DNA from: Zhengella sp020637775
Lineage (GTDB): Bacteria > Pseudomonadota > Alphaproteobacteria > Rhizobiales > Rhizobiaceae
Reading direction: 5' to 3'
Length of the DNA stretch: 64,000 nucleotides
Assembly (NCBI RefSeq): GCF_041397485.1
Contig: NZ_JAWKWO010000004.1
Location: 372,001 to 436,000 of the forward strand
Shown: positions 8,897-17,308 of the stretch, one piece after another
Numbering within the stretch: position 1 is the stretch's first letter
Layout of the letters: the number at the start of each line of letters is the position of its first letter
Program-made: the position numbers and the translations under genes
Notes under the pieces: generated by a model
The model's input: only the letters and a program-made list of their open reading frames with translations
What the model was told of the DNA's origin: nothing
Database searches by the model: none

Positions 8897-9543
8897 GCTA
8901 TCAGCTCCTTGCGTGCGCCAAGTCCCCTCAGCGCGTAGGTAACGATCTGGCGCACCAGCGCCGCGCGGTCCTCGTCCGTTTCGCCGGGCCGCGGCTTGTA
9001 CCAGAAGATCGGTGAATTCAGCGTCATGAACATGACCTGGTTGGCGATCGACAGGTTCTCGTAGTCCAGCAGGCCGGCGGCTTTCGCCGCCTCCTCCGCT
9101 TGCCGGAAATAGGCGGAATAGCGCTCGCGCGTGGCAATCAGCGCGTCGAAGGCCTCGCGCTGCTCCGGCGTCGTCGCACCGCGCAGATGCAGTTCCACGC
9201 CCTCCCAGACGACACGCTGGAAGGCACGTGTGGCCAGCATCATGCGCACATGTTCCGTTGCCAGCAGCTTCAGCTTCTGCAACGGGTCCATGTCACGGGC
9301 CACGAGCGGTTGCAGATGCACATGCAGCATCTCCATGCCGTGTCGGTAGACAGCGGTGAACAGGTCGGTCTTGGAGGAAAAATGGTGGTAGATGCGCCCC
9401 TTGGTGGACCCCAGCCGCCGCGCCACGTCATCGATGGAGGTCGAGGCGAAGCCGCGCTCCTCGAAACAGGCGGCGGCGGCTTCGAGGATCTCGAAGCGTG
9501 GCTCATGCGCATTCAGCGCAACAATGTCCGGCACTGTGTCCAA
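8893..9543 (-). CDS. TetR-family transcriptional regulator
   Basis: A 216-residue repressor-like protein. The N-terminal helix-turn-helix includes FASTSIDDVARRLGSTKGRIYHHFSSK near residues 35-60; the rest is an all-helical ligand domain. There is no ATG. An upstream TTG at 9609 is in frame, but GGGAGGAG lies 5-6 bases before the TTG at 9543, giving a clear start there. This places the gene 72 bp from the perfect inverted repeat at 9616-9635. It heads the acyl-CoA dehydrogenase and reductase run and faces the SDR/MaoC/kinase genes, so it probably represses both sides and itself, released by an acyl-CoA. Confidence 0.9.
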   Translation of the reverse strand: MDTVPDIVALNAHEPRFEILEAAAACFEERGFASTSIDDVARRLGSTKGRIYHHFSSKTDLFTAVYRHGMEMLHVHLQPLVARDMDPLQKLKLLATEHVRMMLATRAFQRVVWEGVELHLRGATTPEQREAFDALIATRERYSAYFRQAEEAAKAAGLLDYENLSIANQVMFMTLNSPIFWYKPRPGETDEDRAALVRQIVTYALRGLGARKELIA

Positions 9544-9615
9544 CCGGCTCCTCCCAGGCCCTGCTGCAACCGTCCGTCCTTCTGCCAAAGGCTCTTTACG
9601 GCTGGGCAAATTATG

Positions 9616-9635
9616 AACATACTACCGAGTATGTT
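9616..9635. promoter_or_regulatory. TetR operator: perfect 8-bp inverted repeat, 4-bp spacer
   Basis: AACATACT-ACCG-AGTATGTT, with all eight bases of each arm matching, sits in the intergenic space between the TetR start (9543) and the divergent SDR start (9708). Size, symmetry and position are those of a TetR dimer site controlling both directions. The inference that this neighbouring TetR binds it rests on position alone. Confidence 0.75.
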
Positions 9636-9707
9636 GTCAACGTGATCCTTCAGGAAAGATCGACAGGGGATCACGCAAGAAAGGTGAAGAGAGGGAGGAG
9701 CGCCGTC

Positions 9708-10523
9708 ATGAACGGGCTGGAGGAACTGTTTTCCGTCAAGGGCAAGATAGCACTTGTGACCGGCGGGGCAACCGGCATCGGGCGCATGTGCGCCACGGGA
9801 CTGGCCATGGGCGGCGCGCGCGTGATGATCGCCTCGCGCAAGGCTGAGGCCTGCCAGGCCACCGCGGACGAAATCAATGCCATGGGCCTGCCGGGCTCGG
9901 TGGAGGCCTTCGCCGGCGATGTCGGCACCGAGGAAGGTGTCGATGCGCTCGCCGCCGAAGTAGCCAGCCGCACCGGCCGGCTCGACATCCTCGTCAACAA
10001 TGCCGGCCTTTCCTGGGGCGAACCCTATGAAAGCTTTCCCTACAAGGCCTGGGCGCGCGTGCTCGATGTCAATGTGACCGGCCTGTTCCACCTGACCCGG
10101 CAATTGACCGGCCTGCTGGATGCGGCCGCGACGGATGAAGACCCCGCCCGCATCATCAACCTGGGCTCGGTGATGGGCACCCAGCCCATAGCCGACGGCG
10201 CCTATTCCTACACGGCGTCGAAGGCCGCCGTGCATCACCTGACCAGGACGCTGGCGATCGAGTTTGCCGAACGGCGGATCACGGTCAACGCCTTCGCGCC
10301 CGGCCCCTTCCAGTCGAAGATGACAGCCTTCGCCACGGCCGGAGACGAGAATGCCAGGCGCATCGGCGCGCGCGTGCCGCTGGGCCGCATCGGCGCTCCG
10401 TCGGATATTGCCGGCGCAACGCTTTTCCTGTGTTCGAAGGCAGGTGCCTATGTCACCGGCTGCATCCTTCCCCTTGACGGGGGCCAATCCGTCCAGCACG
10501 GAATGAGCCTCTTCAAGGACTGA
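9708..10523 (+). CDS. Short-chain dehydrogenase/reductase (SDR)
   Basis: Classical SDR of 271 residues. It has the cofactor motif TGGATGIG near residue 17, NNAG near 93 and the catalytic YSYTASKAA near 165, with the upstream Ser. The ending LPLDGGQSVQHG is family-typical. GAGGGAGGAG precedes the ATG at 9708, which excludes longer upstream frames. It is the first gene of the plus-strand arm facing TetR and probably oxidises or reduces a hydroxyacyl-CoA. NAD versus NADP preference cannot be decided with confidence, although an Arg-Lys pair after beta-strand 2 (IASRKAEA) leans toward NADP. Confidence 0.9.
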   Translation: MNGLEELFSVKGKIALVTGGATGIGRMCATGLAMGGARVMIASRKAEACQATADEINAMGLPGSVEAFAGDVGTEEGVDALAAEVASRTGRLDILVNNAGLSWGEPYESFPYKAWARVLDVNVTGLFHLTRQLTGLLDAAATDEDPARIINLGSVMGTQPIADGAYSYTASKAAVHHLTRTLAIEFAERRITVNAFAPGPFQSKMTAFATAGDENARRIGARVPLGRIGAPSDIAGATLFLCSKAGAYVTGCILPLDGGQSVQHGMSLFKD

Positions 10524-10539
10524 GCGAAGGAAGACCGGC

Positions 10540-11043
10540 ATGAACGACCCGACAGACCAGAGCGGCAAGCCGCCGGCCACGCTGGACGACCTGCGCGGCG
10601 CCGTTGGCAAGGAGATCGGCCTCTCGCCCTGGCACGAGATCACCCAAGGCATGATCGACGCCTTCGCCGATGTCACGAAGGACCACAATTTCATCCATGT
10701 GGATCCCGAGCGCGCCGCCCAGACGCCGTTTGGCGGCACCATTGCCCACGGTTTCCTGACCCTGTCCATGCTGTCCGTCTTCGCCTACCAGGCGCTGGCG
10801 CGGCTGCAAGGCCGCAAGATGGGCGTCAATTTCGGCTTCGAGAAGGTTCGCTTCGTCAATCCGGTGCCCGCCGGCAAGCGCATCCGCGCCCGCTTCACCC
10901 TCGATCATCTCAAGATCCGCCCGTCCGGCTATGTCGAGATGACCTATGGTGTCACGGTGGAAATCGAGGGCGTGGTCAAGCCGGCGCTGACGGCCGAGTG
11001 GAAGACCATCGCCATCATGGAGGAAGGAGTGGTCAACGCATGA
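10540..11043 (+). CDS. MaoC-like enoyl-CoA hydratase/dehydratase
   Basis: A hot-dog fold protein of 167 residues. The hydratase-2 signature is present as DHNFIHVDPERAAQTPFGGTIAHGF near residue 45, with the Asp and His needed for water addition to an enoyl-CoA. The length is that of a single MaoC domain (NodN-like), acting as a homodimer. It starts 16 bp after the SDR and its stop overlaps the next gene by ATGA, so it is co-translated with the kinase-like gene. R-specific hydration of a 2-enoyl-CoA is the likely reaction. Confidence 0.9.
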   Translation: MNDPTDQSGKPPATLDDLRGAVGKEIGLSPWHEITQGMIDAFADVTKDHNFIHVDPERAAQTPFGGTIAHGFLTLSMLSVFAYQALARLQGRKMGVNFGFEKVRFVNPVPAGKRIRARFTLDHLKIRPSGYVEMTYGVTVEIEGVVKPALTAEWKTIAIMEEGVVNA

Positions 11044-12080
11044 GTGATCCCAACGCCATTGACGACGCCGCCCTCGCCCCCTGGCTTGAAGCCCATGTCG
11101 AGGGATTTGCAGGCCTGAAATCGGTGACCAAGTTTTCCGCCGGCCAGTCCAATCCCACCTACCGCATCGACGCCGCAAGCGGCAGCTACGTGCTGCGCGC
11201 CAAGCCGCCCGGCCAATTGCTGAAGTCGGCCCACCAGGTCGACCGCGAATTCCGCGTCATGGCGGCGCTCGCCAGGACAGATGTTCCGGTGCCACGCGTC
11301 TTCGCCCTGTCCGGCGAGGGCGAGGAAAGCCCGATCGGGCGCATGTTCTACGTCATGGAATTCCTCGACGGGCGCATCTTCTGGGATCCGGCGCTTGCCG
11401 AACTTGCCTCCAACGAAGAACGTAGCGGCATCTACGATGCCATGAACCGCACGCTTGCGGCCCTGCATTCGGTCGATGTGGAGGCGGTCGGGCTGGCCGA
11501 TTTCGGCAAGCCCGGCTCCTATTTCGAGCGGCAACTGTCGCGCTGGACCAAGCAGTATCGCGCTTCGGAGACCGAAACCCTGCCCGACATGGACGCGCTG
11601 ATCGCCTGGCTGGAAACCAATGCGCCACCCGATGACGGGCGCGTCAGCCTCGTCCATGGCGATTACCGGCTCGACAACATGATGTTTGCCAGCGACCGCA
11701 CCGACGTGATCGCGCTTCTGGACTGGGAACTGTCGACACTCGGGCACCCGTTTGCCGATCTCGCCTACCAGTGCATGCAATGGCGCCTGCCCCACGATTC
11801 CGGTTTCAAGGGCCTGGGCGGCGTGGACCGCCATGCCATCGGCCTGCCGACAGAGGCGGAATATGTGGCGCGCTATTGCGAGCGGCGCGGGCTGGACGGC
11901 ATCGCCGACTGGGATTTCTACATCGCCTTTTCCTTCTTCCGCCTCGCCGCCATCCTGCAGGGCGTCTACAAGCGCTCGCTCGACGGCAATGCCTCCAATC
12001 CCGAAAAGGCCCGCCTCTACGGCCAGGCCGTTCCGCTTCTGGCCCGCCTCGCCGTGGCCGGCATTCACAGGGAAGGATGA
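11040..12080 (+). CDS. APH-fold phosphotransferase, ACAD10/11 or LvaA type
   Basis: A 346-residue kinase of the choline/aminoglycoside kinase fold. The nucleotide loop contains FSAGQSNPTYRI near residue 35. The catalytic Brenner motif is VHGDYRLDNMM near residue 205, and the metal-binding LLDWELSTLGHP follows near 225. The DWELSTLG form marks the branch fused to acyl-CoA dehydrogenase in human ACAD10/11 and standing alone as LvaA in Pseudomonas putida levulinate catabolism, where 4-hydroxyacyl-CoA is phosphorylated. The partner-type dehydrogenase is encoded at 7658. It is not an antibiotic resistance gene. The start is fixed by ATGA overlap with maoC. Confidence 0.9.
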   Translation: MSDPNAIDDAALAPWLEAHVEGFAGLKSVTKFSAGQSNPTYRIDAASGSYVLRAKPPGQLLKSAHQVDREFRVMAALARTDVPVPRVFALSGEGEESPIGRMFYVMEFLDGRIFWDPALAELASNEERSGIYDAMNRTLAALHSVDVEAVGLADFGKPGSYFERQLSRWTKQYRASETETLPDMDALIAWLETNAPPDDGRVSLVHGDYRLDNMMFASDRTDVIALLDWELSTLGHPFADLAYQCMQWRLPHDSGFKGLGGVDRHAIGLPTEAEYVARYCERRGLDGIADWDFYIAFSFFRLAAILQGVYKRSLDGNASNPEKARLYGQAVPLLARLAVAGIHREG

Positions 12081-12084
12081 CACC

Positions 12085-12861
12085 ATGGCGCGTTTCGAGG
12101 GACTGACGGTCATCGTGACCGGCGCGACGGGCGGCTTCGGCAAGCGTGCCGCCGAGCGTTTTCACGACGAGGGCGCCAATCTTGTCCTCTCCGACCTTGC
12201 AGCCGATCCCGGCGACGCCTTCGCCGCACTCGATCCGGCCCGCCATGTCTATGAGGGCGGCGATATCGCGCGGGAGGAAACCAGCGCGCGCCTCGTGGCG
12301 CTGGCACAGGACCGCTTCGGCGGCCCGGACATCGCCTTCAACAATGCCGGCATCGCCCAGGGCTTCACGCCCCTGCCCGCCATCGACAGCGACCTGGCGC
12401 AGCGGATTGTCGATATCGACCTGATGGGCGTCTTCTACGCCATGAAGCACCAGATCCCCGCCATGCTGGAACGCGCCAGGGCGACCGGGCGCGGCTGCGC
12501 CATCCTGAACACCTCGTCACTGGCCGGCGTGGCCGGCGCGCCGCAACTGGCCATCTATTCCGCCGCAAAGCATGGCGTCGTCGGCCTCACCCGCTCGGCA
12601 GCCGCCGAATATGCCCGCAAGGGCATCCGCGTGAACGCCCTTTGCCCGGCCTTTGCGCGCACAGACATGGTGCTCGGCGGACTGCGCGATACGTCGCAGA
12701 CCATGGAAGAGGGGATTGCGCATATCGTGCGCGGCGTGCCGATGCGGCGTCTGGGAGAAATCGATGAGGTGATGGAAGCCATTCTGTTCGCCTGCGATCC
12801 GGCCAACGGCTTCATGACCGGCCAGACGCTCACCATCGATGGCGGCGTCTCGGCGGTGTGA
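12085..12861 (+). CDS. Short-chain dehydrogenase/reductase (SDR)
   Basis: Second SDR of the cluster, 258 residues. It carries TGATGGFG near residue 13, NNAG near 86, and the catalytic YSAAKHG near 157 preceded by the Ser of NTSSLAG. GGAAGG stands just before the ATG, 4 bp after the kinase stop. It ends one base before the stop of a small convergent gene. An Asp after beta-strand 2 (LVLSDLA) points to NAD(H). It probably oxidises a hydroxyacyl intermediate after the hydratase step; the true substrate is unknown. Confidence 0.9.
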   Translation: MARFEGLTVIVTGATGGFGKRAAERFHDEGANLVLSDLAADPGDAFAALDPARHVYEGGDIAREETSARLVALAQDRFGGPDIAFNNAGIAQGFTPLPAIDSDLAQRIVDIDLMGVFYAMKHQIPAMLERARATGRGCAILNTSSLAGVAGAPQLAIYSAAKHGVVGLTRSAAAEYARKGIRVNALCPAFARTDMVLGGLRDTSQTMEEGIAHIVRGVPMRRLGEIDEVMEAILFACDPANGFMTGQTLTIDGGVSAV

Positions 12862-13044
12862 TCAGGCGGATTTGCGCCAGGCAAGCCAGTTGCGGGGCAG
12901 ATCGTGCAATCGCTCGTCTTCGCACCACGGGCTTGCGGGCAGGCCCCGCTCGCTAGGCTGCGCGGCGGCAAGCTTGTCCAGCAGCGACTGCGGCATCGGC
13001 CATCGCGGATCGGGCGGAATGTAACCTGTCTGAATCCGGTTCAT
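12862..13044 (-). CDS. Small hypothetical protein, 60 residues
   Basis: A short Pro- and Trp-containing protein (MNRIQTGYIPPDPRW at the start) with no family I recognise. It has no signal peptide or membrane segment. AGGAAGGAGG lies 5 bases before the ATG at 13044, an excellent ribosome site and the main evidence that it is real. It lies immediately against the convergent SDR stop, with no room for a terminator between. The next gene on the same strand, upstream, is another small protein of unknown function. Confidence 0.6.
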   Translation of the reverse strand: MNRIQTGYIPPDPRWPMPQSLLDKLAAAQPSERGLPASPWCEDERLHDLPRNWLAWRKSA

Positions 13045-13150
13045 CGGGGCCTCCTTCCTCAAGGGGAAGAGAAAGCCCCTTCATGGTGAAATTATGGTTA
13101 ATGAAAGGTGAGCGCGGACAACTGCTTGAGGCTGCCTCATGCAGACTTGA

Positions 13151-13408
13151 TTATTTGTCCGCCTTTTTTTCGCCTTTCTTGCGGAACTCGCCGGGCTCCC
13201 CGGTCGTGGTCGTCTGCGAAACAGACACCGGATCGGATGCGGGAAAGGTTTCCTCGAGCCCTTCGTCCAGCTCCTCGTTCAATTCTTCCCGGTTCTTGTC
13301 CTCGGAAGGATCGGTCTTGCTGCCGCCCGCCATGCACAGCGCAGCCATGAAGCCGTCCGGTGCCGGCCAGCGGGTTTCCGGCAGCATGTTGATCAGATCG
13401 CGTTTCAT
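13151..13408 (-). CDS. Small acidic protein with an ETFPASDP motif
   Basis: An 85-residue hydrophilic protein. The central segment LDEGLEETFPASDPVSVSQ matches a motif found in many short uncharacterised proteins of alphaproteobacteria and pseudomonads. The C terminus is basic and Gly/Lys-rich. The N-terminal MKRDLINMLPETRWPAP might be a short amphipathic helix; no clear signal peptide is seen. It stands downstream of soxG with a 63-bp gap, so it could be transcribed with the sarcosine oxidase operon or alone. The function is unknown. Confidence 0.65.
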   Translation of the reverse strand: MKRDLINMLPETRWPAPDGFMAALCMAGGSKTDPSEDKNREELNEELDEGLEETFPASDPVSVSQTTTTGEPGEFRKKGEKKADK

Positions 13409-13471
13409 GAGACGCCTCCTGTCGCTTGTCTCCGGGGGAAACGCGACGGAGGGCGCGGGGGTTCCCCGCGC

Positions 13472-14035
13472 TCAGGCCAGAACGGCGTCCTCGGCCCCTT
13501 CCTTCAGGAGACCGAACACATAGGGAGCAAAGGAGCGCCAGCATTCCACATGCCAGGCGTCATCCTCCCGTCGCCAGAGCACCACCTCGGCCTTTGCCAG
13601 GATCGTCCGGCTCGCCGCCCCGACGGGGAAGGCGGAAGGACGCAGATCCTGCGGACAGGCGCTGGCCAGTGTATCGACAGCACCAGTCCCGGAAACCTCG
13701 AACCCGACATTGCGATGCGACACATCGACGGCGCTGAACACGCCATCCGCGCCGCCGACGGCTGCCATCAGGTCCGCGCCGTCGCCATCCAGCACCAGCC
13801 ATTCGTCAGGCCCGATCCACAGCGCGGCGCGTGCGCCGTTCGTGGCCGTCTGTTTCGGCTTTCGCGGCAGGTCGATCCCGAGCGCCGATGACAGGCCTGC
13901 CAGAGCATCTTCCCCGGCCCGCAGGGCCAGGCGCGTCATCACGGGCGATGCCTTGATGGTGACCGCCGCATTGGCGACGGTGGCCGAGGCCATCGGCTCG
14001 CGACGTTCGGCTTTCGTGGTTGCGGGCTCAGCCAT
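13472..14035 (-). CDS. soxG: Sarcosine oxidase gamma subunit
   Basis: The 187-residue gamma chain of heterotetrameric sarcosine oxidase, which oxidises N-methylglycine to glycine with tetrahydrofolate trapping the methyl group. It resembles a short aminomethyltransferase-like fold, with WIGPDEWLVL near residue 75 and NVGFEVSGTGAVDTLASACPQDLR near 110, both conserved in SoxG. The ATG overlaps the soxA stop by 8 bases (ATGGCTGA). It is the last gene of soxB-D-A-G. The first 30 residues are variable and could include an alternative internal start. Confidence 0.9.
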   Translation of the reverse strand: MAEPATTKAERREPMASATVANAAVTIKASPVMTRLALRAGEDALAGLSSALGIDLPRKPKQTATNGARAALWIGPDEWLVLDGDGADLMAAVGGADGVFSAVDVSHRNVGFEVSGTGAVDTLASACPQDLRPSAFPVGAASRTILAKAEVVLWRREDDAWHVECWRSFAPYVFGLLKEGAEDAVLA

Positions 14036-17006
14036 TGAGACGCTCTCCCTTCGGATCGAAAAACACCGGCTCGGTCACGGTGACGGCGATGGTCCGGTCG
14101 GGCATGGGCACATGCAGGGTCTGGCCCTTGCGGTCGCGCCCGCCCGCCACCAGCGCCAGCGCGATGGAGCGTCCGCAGCTTTCCGACCAGTAGGACGATG
14201 TGACATGGCCGATCATGGTCATCGGCACCGGCTGGTTCGGATCGGCGACGATCTGCGCCCCTTCCTCCAGCACGACCGAGGGATCGGATGTGAGAAGACC
14301 GACAAGCTGCTTGCGGCCTTCCGCCACCAGGTCCGGCCGCTTCAGCCCGCGAATGCCGACGAAATCGGTCTTCTTCTTTGAAACGGCCCAGCCATAGCCG
14401 GCATCGAAAGGCGTTACCGTTCCGTCCGTGTCCTGACCGACGATGATATAGCCCTTCTCGGCGCGCAGCACGTGCATTGTTTCGGTGCCATAGGTGCAGG
14501 CGCCGAATTCGGCGCCGCGCGCCTGCAGAATCTCCCAGACCGAACGGCCATAGGCCGCCGGCACGTTGATCTCGAAACCCGTCTCGCCGGTGAAGGAGAC
14601 CCGGAACAGGCGCGCCGGCACGCCACAGACCTCGCATTCGGCCATGGACATGTGCGGGAAGGCCTCCGCCGAGATATCGGCGCCGGAGACGAACGGCGCG
14701 ACGATCTCGCGCGCCTTCGGCCCCTGTACCGCGATCACCGCCCATTGTTCGGTTGCCGAGGTCAGCCAGACCTTCAGATGCGGAAACTCCGTCTGCAGGT
14801 AATCTTCCATGTGGTGCAGGACGCGCGGTGCGCCGCCGGTCGTCGTCGTCACATGGAAGCGGTCTTCCGCCACGCGGCCCACAACGCCGTCGTCATAGAC
14901 GAAGCCGTCCTCGCGGCACATGATGCCGTAGCGCAGCTTGCCCACGCCGAGCTTGCTCATCGGGTTGGTATACATCAGGTCCATGAAGGCCCCGGCATCC
15001 GGCCCCACCACCTCGATCTTGCCCAGCGTCGATGCGTCGAACAGGCCGGCGCTCTCGCGCACGGTGCGGCATTCACGGGCCACGGCGGCATGCATGTCCT
15101 CACCCGCCTGCGGGAAGAAGCGCGCGCGCTTCCAGTTGCCTACATCCTCGAAGACGGCGCCATGCTCCTGCGCCCAACTGTCGATCGGGGTGCGCCGCGT
15201 GACGTCGAACAGCTCGCCGCGCCCGTGGTTGACGATCGTGCCGAAAGTGACCGGCGTGAACGGCTGGCGGAAGGTCGTCAGGCCAACATCGGGGATGGGC
15301 CGGCCAAGCGAATCGGCGGCAATGGCAAGCCCGTGCATGTTGGAGGTCTTGCCCTGGTCGGTGGCCATGCCATTGGTGGTGAAGCGCTTGACATGCTCGA
15401 TGGAATGCATGCCCTCGCGCACCGCCTGGCGAATGTCCTTGGCGGTCACGTCGTTCTGGTAGTCGACGAAGGCCTTGCCCTTGATCTCGCCGGCATCGCC
15501 GGACAGCCCGCCGGCATAACTTTCGCTGGCTTCGACCGTGATTGCGGGCACGCTGTCGGCATCATGGCCTGTCGCCGTCGCGGCGGCCCTGCCGGCGTCC
15601 AGCGCTTCGGCCACGCCCGCGGCCAGATCGTCGGTGCCGTTGCAGGCGCCCACGGTCACACAGTCCTGCACCGGGGCGCCGGGCAGGAACCGCTGGGTGT
15701 CGTGATCCCACACCACCTTTCCGCGCGATTGCGAGTAGAGATGCACCGCCGGTGTCCAGCCACCCGAGATGACCAGCGCATCGACCGCGAAACTGCGCTC
15801 CTGTCCGCCGTCGCGATGGGCTACGGCGATGCCGTTGACCCGCAGGCGGCCTTTCGCCTGAACCACGCGATGGCCGGCCAGAACCTTGATGCCGAGACCC
15901 TGCGCTTCCTGCATGAGCGCTTCCGGCACATCGTGGCGCCAGTCCACGATGACAGGGATTGCCACGCCGGCCCGCGCCAGATCGAATGCCGCGCCATAGG
16001 CCGAATCGCAGGCGGTGAACACGCCCACCTTGCGGCCGGGTGCCACGCCATGGTGATTGAGATAGGTCCGCGCCGCGCCGGCGAACATCACGCCTGGCAG
16101 GTCGTTGCCGCCGAAGACGAGCTGGCGCTCGATGGCGCCCGTGGCGAGCACCACCCGTGCCGCGCGCACCTGCCACATCCGCTCGCGCGGCAGGCCCTTG
16201 CCATCGGCCATGTGGTCTGTCACCCGCTCGGCCAGCGCCATGAAATTTTGCGTATGGTAACCGAAGGCCGTCGTCCGCGTCAGCACGCGCACATTGTCCA
16301 TCGATTTCAGGGCCGCAACCGTCTCCTGTGCCCAGTCCCAGCCGGACTTGCCGTCGATGCGCGCACCGCTCTCATGGCGCATGGCGCCACCGCATTCGGC
16401 CTGCTCGTCGCACAGGATGACCGAGGCGCCCGCCTTTGCGGCAGCCCGCGCGGCTGCCAGCCCCACCGCGCCACCGCCCACGACCAGCAGGTCGCCATGG
16501 GCGTAGCGGTTCGCATAATGGTCCGGATCCGGCTCCTTCGGCGAGATGCCGAGGCCCGCAGCCTGCCGGATGAAGGGCTCATAGAACTTCTTCCAGGCCA
16601 CCTTCGGCCACATGAAGGTCTTGTAGTAGAAACCGGCCGAGAAGAACGGCGCGCCCAGGCTGTTGACCGCGCCCACATCGAACGAAAGCGAGGGCCAGCG
16701 GTTTTGCGACCTGGTGACGAGGCCGTCATAGACCTCCTGCACGGTCATGCGCACGTTGGGGGTATGCGTCGCGGCGGTATCGCTGACGCTGATGAGCGCA
16801 TTCGGCTCCTCCGAACCGGCGGTCAGGATACCGCGCGGCCGATGATACTTGAACGAGCGGCCGGCCAGGTGAACGCCATTGGCCAGCAGCGCGGAAGCCA
16901 CCGTATCGCCTTCCAGCGCATCGAACGCCCTGCCGTCGAAGAAGAAACGCACGCCGCGCGAAGGCGTCAGCCGGCCCTTGCCGGGGATACGGAAACTCTG
17001 GCTCAT
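14028..17006 (-). CDS. soxA: Sarcosine oxidase alpha subunit
   Basis: The 992-residue alpha chain. In order it has an N-terminal Fer2_4-like domain (GDTVASALLANGVH near residue 34), an NAD-binding dinucleotide fold with VVGGGAVGLAAARAA near 175, and a C-terminal GcvT-like folate domain from about residue 600. Length is normal. The frame is open upstream, but that extension decodes the end of soxD in a shifted frame, so the ATG at 17006 (MSQSFRIPG), which overlaps the soxD terminal TGA as ATGA, is taken as the start. No defect is seen within soxA, so the breakage is confined to soxD. Confidence 0.94.
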   Translation of the reverse strand: MSQSFRIPGKGRLTPSRGVRFFFDGRAFDALEGDTVASALLANGVHLAGRSFKYHRPRGILTAGSEEPNALISVSDTAATHTPNVRMTVQEVYDGLVTRSQNRWPSLSFDVGAVNSLGAPFFSAGFYYKTFMWPKVAWKKFYEPFIRQAAGLGISPKEPDPDHYANRYAHGDLLVVGGGAVGLAAARAAAKAGASVILCDEQAECGGAMRHESGARIDGKSGWDWAQETVAALKSMDNVRVLTRTTAFGYHTQNFMALAERVTDHMADGKGLPRERMWQVRAARVVLATGAIERQLVFGGNDLPGVMFAGAARTYLNHHGVAPGRKVGVFTACDSAYGAAFDLARAGVAIPVIVDWRHDVPEALMQEAQGLGIKVLAGHRVVQAKGRLRVNGIAVAHRDGGQERSFAVDALVISGGWTPAVHLYSQSRGKVVWDHDTQRFLPGAPVQDCVTVGACNGTDDLAAGVAEALDAGRAAATATGHDADSVPAITVEASESYAGGLSGDAGEIKGKAFVDYQNDVTAKDIRQAVREGMHSIEHVKRFTTNGMATDQGKTSNMHGLAIAADSLGRPIPDVGLTTFRQPFTPVTFGTIVNHGRGELFDVTRRTPIDSWAQEHGAVFEDVGNWKRARFFPQAGEDMHAAVARECRTVRESAGLFDASTLGKIEVVGPDAGAFMDLMYTNPMSKLGVGKLRYGIMCREDGFVYDDGVVGRVAEDRFHVTTTTGGAPRVLHHMEDYLQTEFPHLKVWLTSATEQWAVIAVQGPKAREIVAPFVSGADISAEAFPHMSMAECEVCGVPARLFRVSFTGETGFEINVPAAYGRSVWEILQARGAEFGACTYGTETMHVLRAEKGYIIVGQDTDGTVTPFDAGYGWAVSKKKTDFVGIRGLKRPDLVAEGRKQLVGLLTSDPSVVLEEGAQIVADPNQPVPMTMIGHVTSSYWSESCGRSIALALVAGGRDRKGQTLHVPMPDRTIAVTVTEPVFFDPKGERLNG

Positions 17007-17293
17007 GCCTTGTCTCCCAGATCGGGTTTCGGCTTCACCGGCCTTGTAGGTCGTCACGAACTTGTCGGAGACCGTGCGCGCGCGCGGCATTGAAGAACCG
17101 GCCGCAGCCGTGAATGTGGCGCCAGCGTCTGGAATGTCAGCCCGCGCGGATTGTCGCGCAGGAAGAAGAAGGCCTCGAATTCCTCATCCGAGATCTCGGC
17201 GATATCTGCGGGCGGGCGATAGCGCCCGCCGGCGCCGCGGAATTCCAGTTCCGGGCGCTCCTCTTCGCAATAGGGACAGCGGATCAGCAGCAT
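17003..17293 (-). pseudogene. soxD: Sarcosine oxidase delta subunit, three apparent +1 frameshifts
   Basis: The N terminus is intact SoxD: MLLIRCPYCEEERPELEF, with the CxxC zinc pair, down to FLRDNPRGLTFQ. Homology then jumps frame three times. WRHIHGCGRFFNAAR, which carries the other zinc ligands His and Cys, is read only after skipping one base near 17128. TVSDKFVTTYKAGE needs a second skip in the GC run 17076-17085. PKPDLGDKA with the TGA at 17005 needs a third near 17033. The three extra bases restore the starting frame, so the normal end overlaps soxA. Unshifted, translation stops at 17054 after 79 residues and lacks half of the zinc site. Either a decayed gene or local indel errors. Confidence 0.85.
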
Positions 17294-17308
17294 GGCAGGC
17301 TCTTTCCC

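Noticed and set aside
11040..12080. Aminoglycoside resistance gene
   Set aside because: The APH fold is present, but the DWELSTLG motif and the acyl-CoA gene context place it in the ACAD10/11-LvaA branch.
17006..17090. N-terminal extension of soxA to 17090
   Set aside because: The extra residues (TVSDKFVTTYKAGEA) are the C terminus of SoxD in a shifted frame, not part of SoxA.
14472..17093. Open frame of over 800 codons on the plus strand across soxA
   Set aside because: Shadow of soxA produced by codon bias at high GC; composition is not protein-like and there is no ribosome site.
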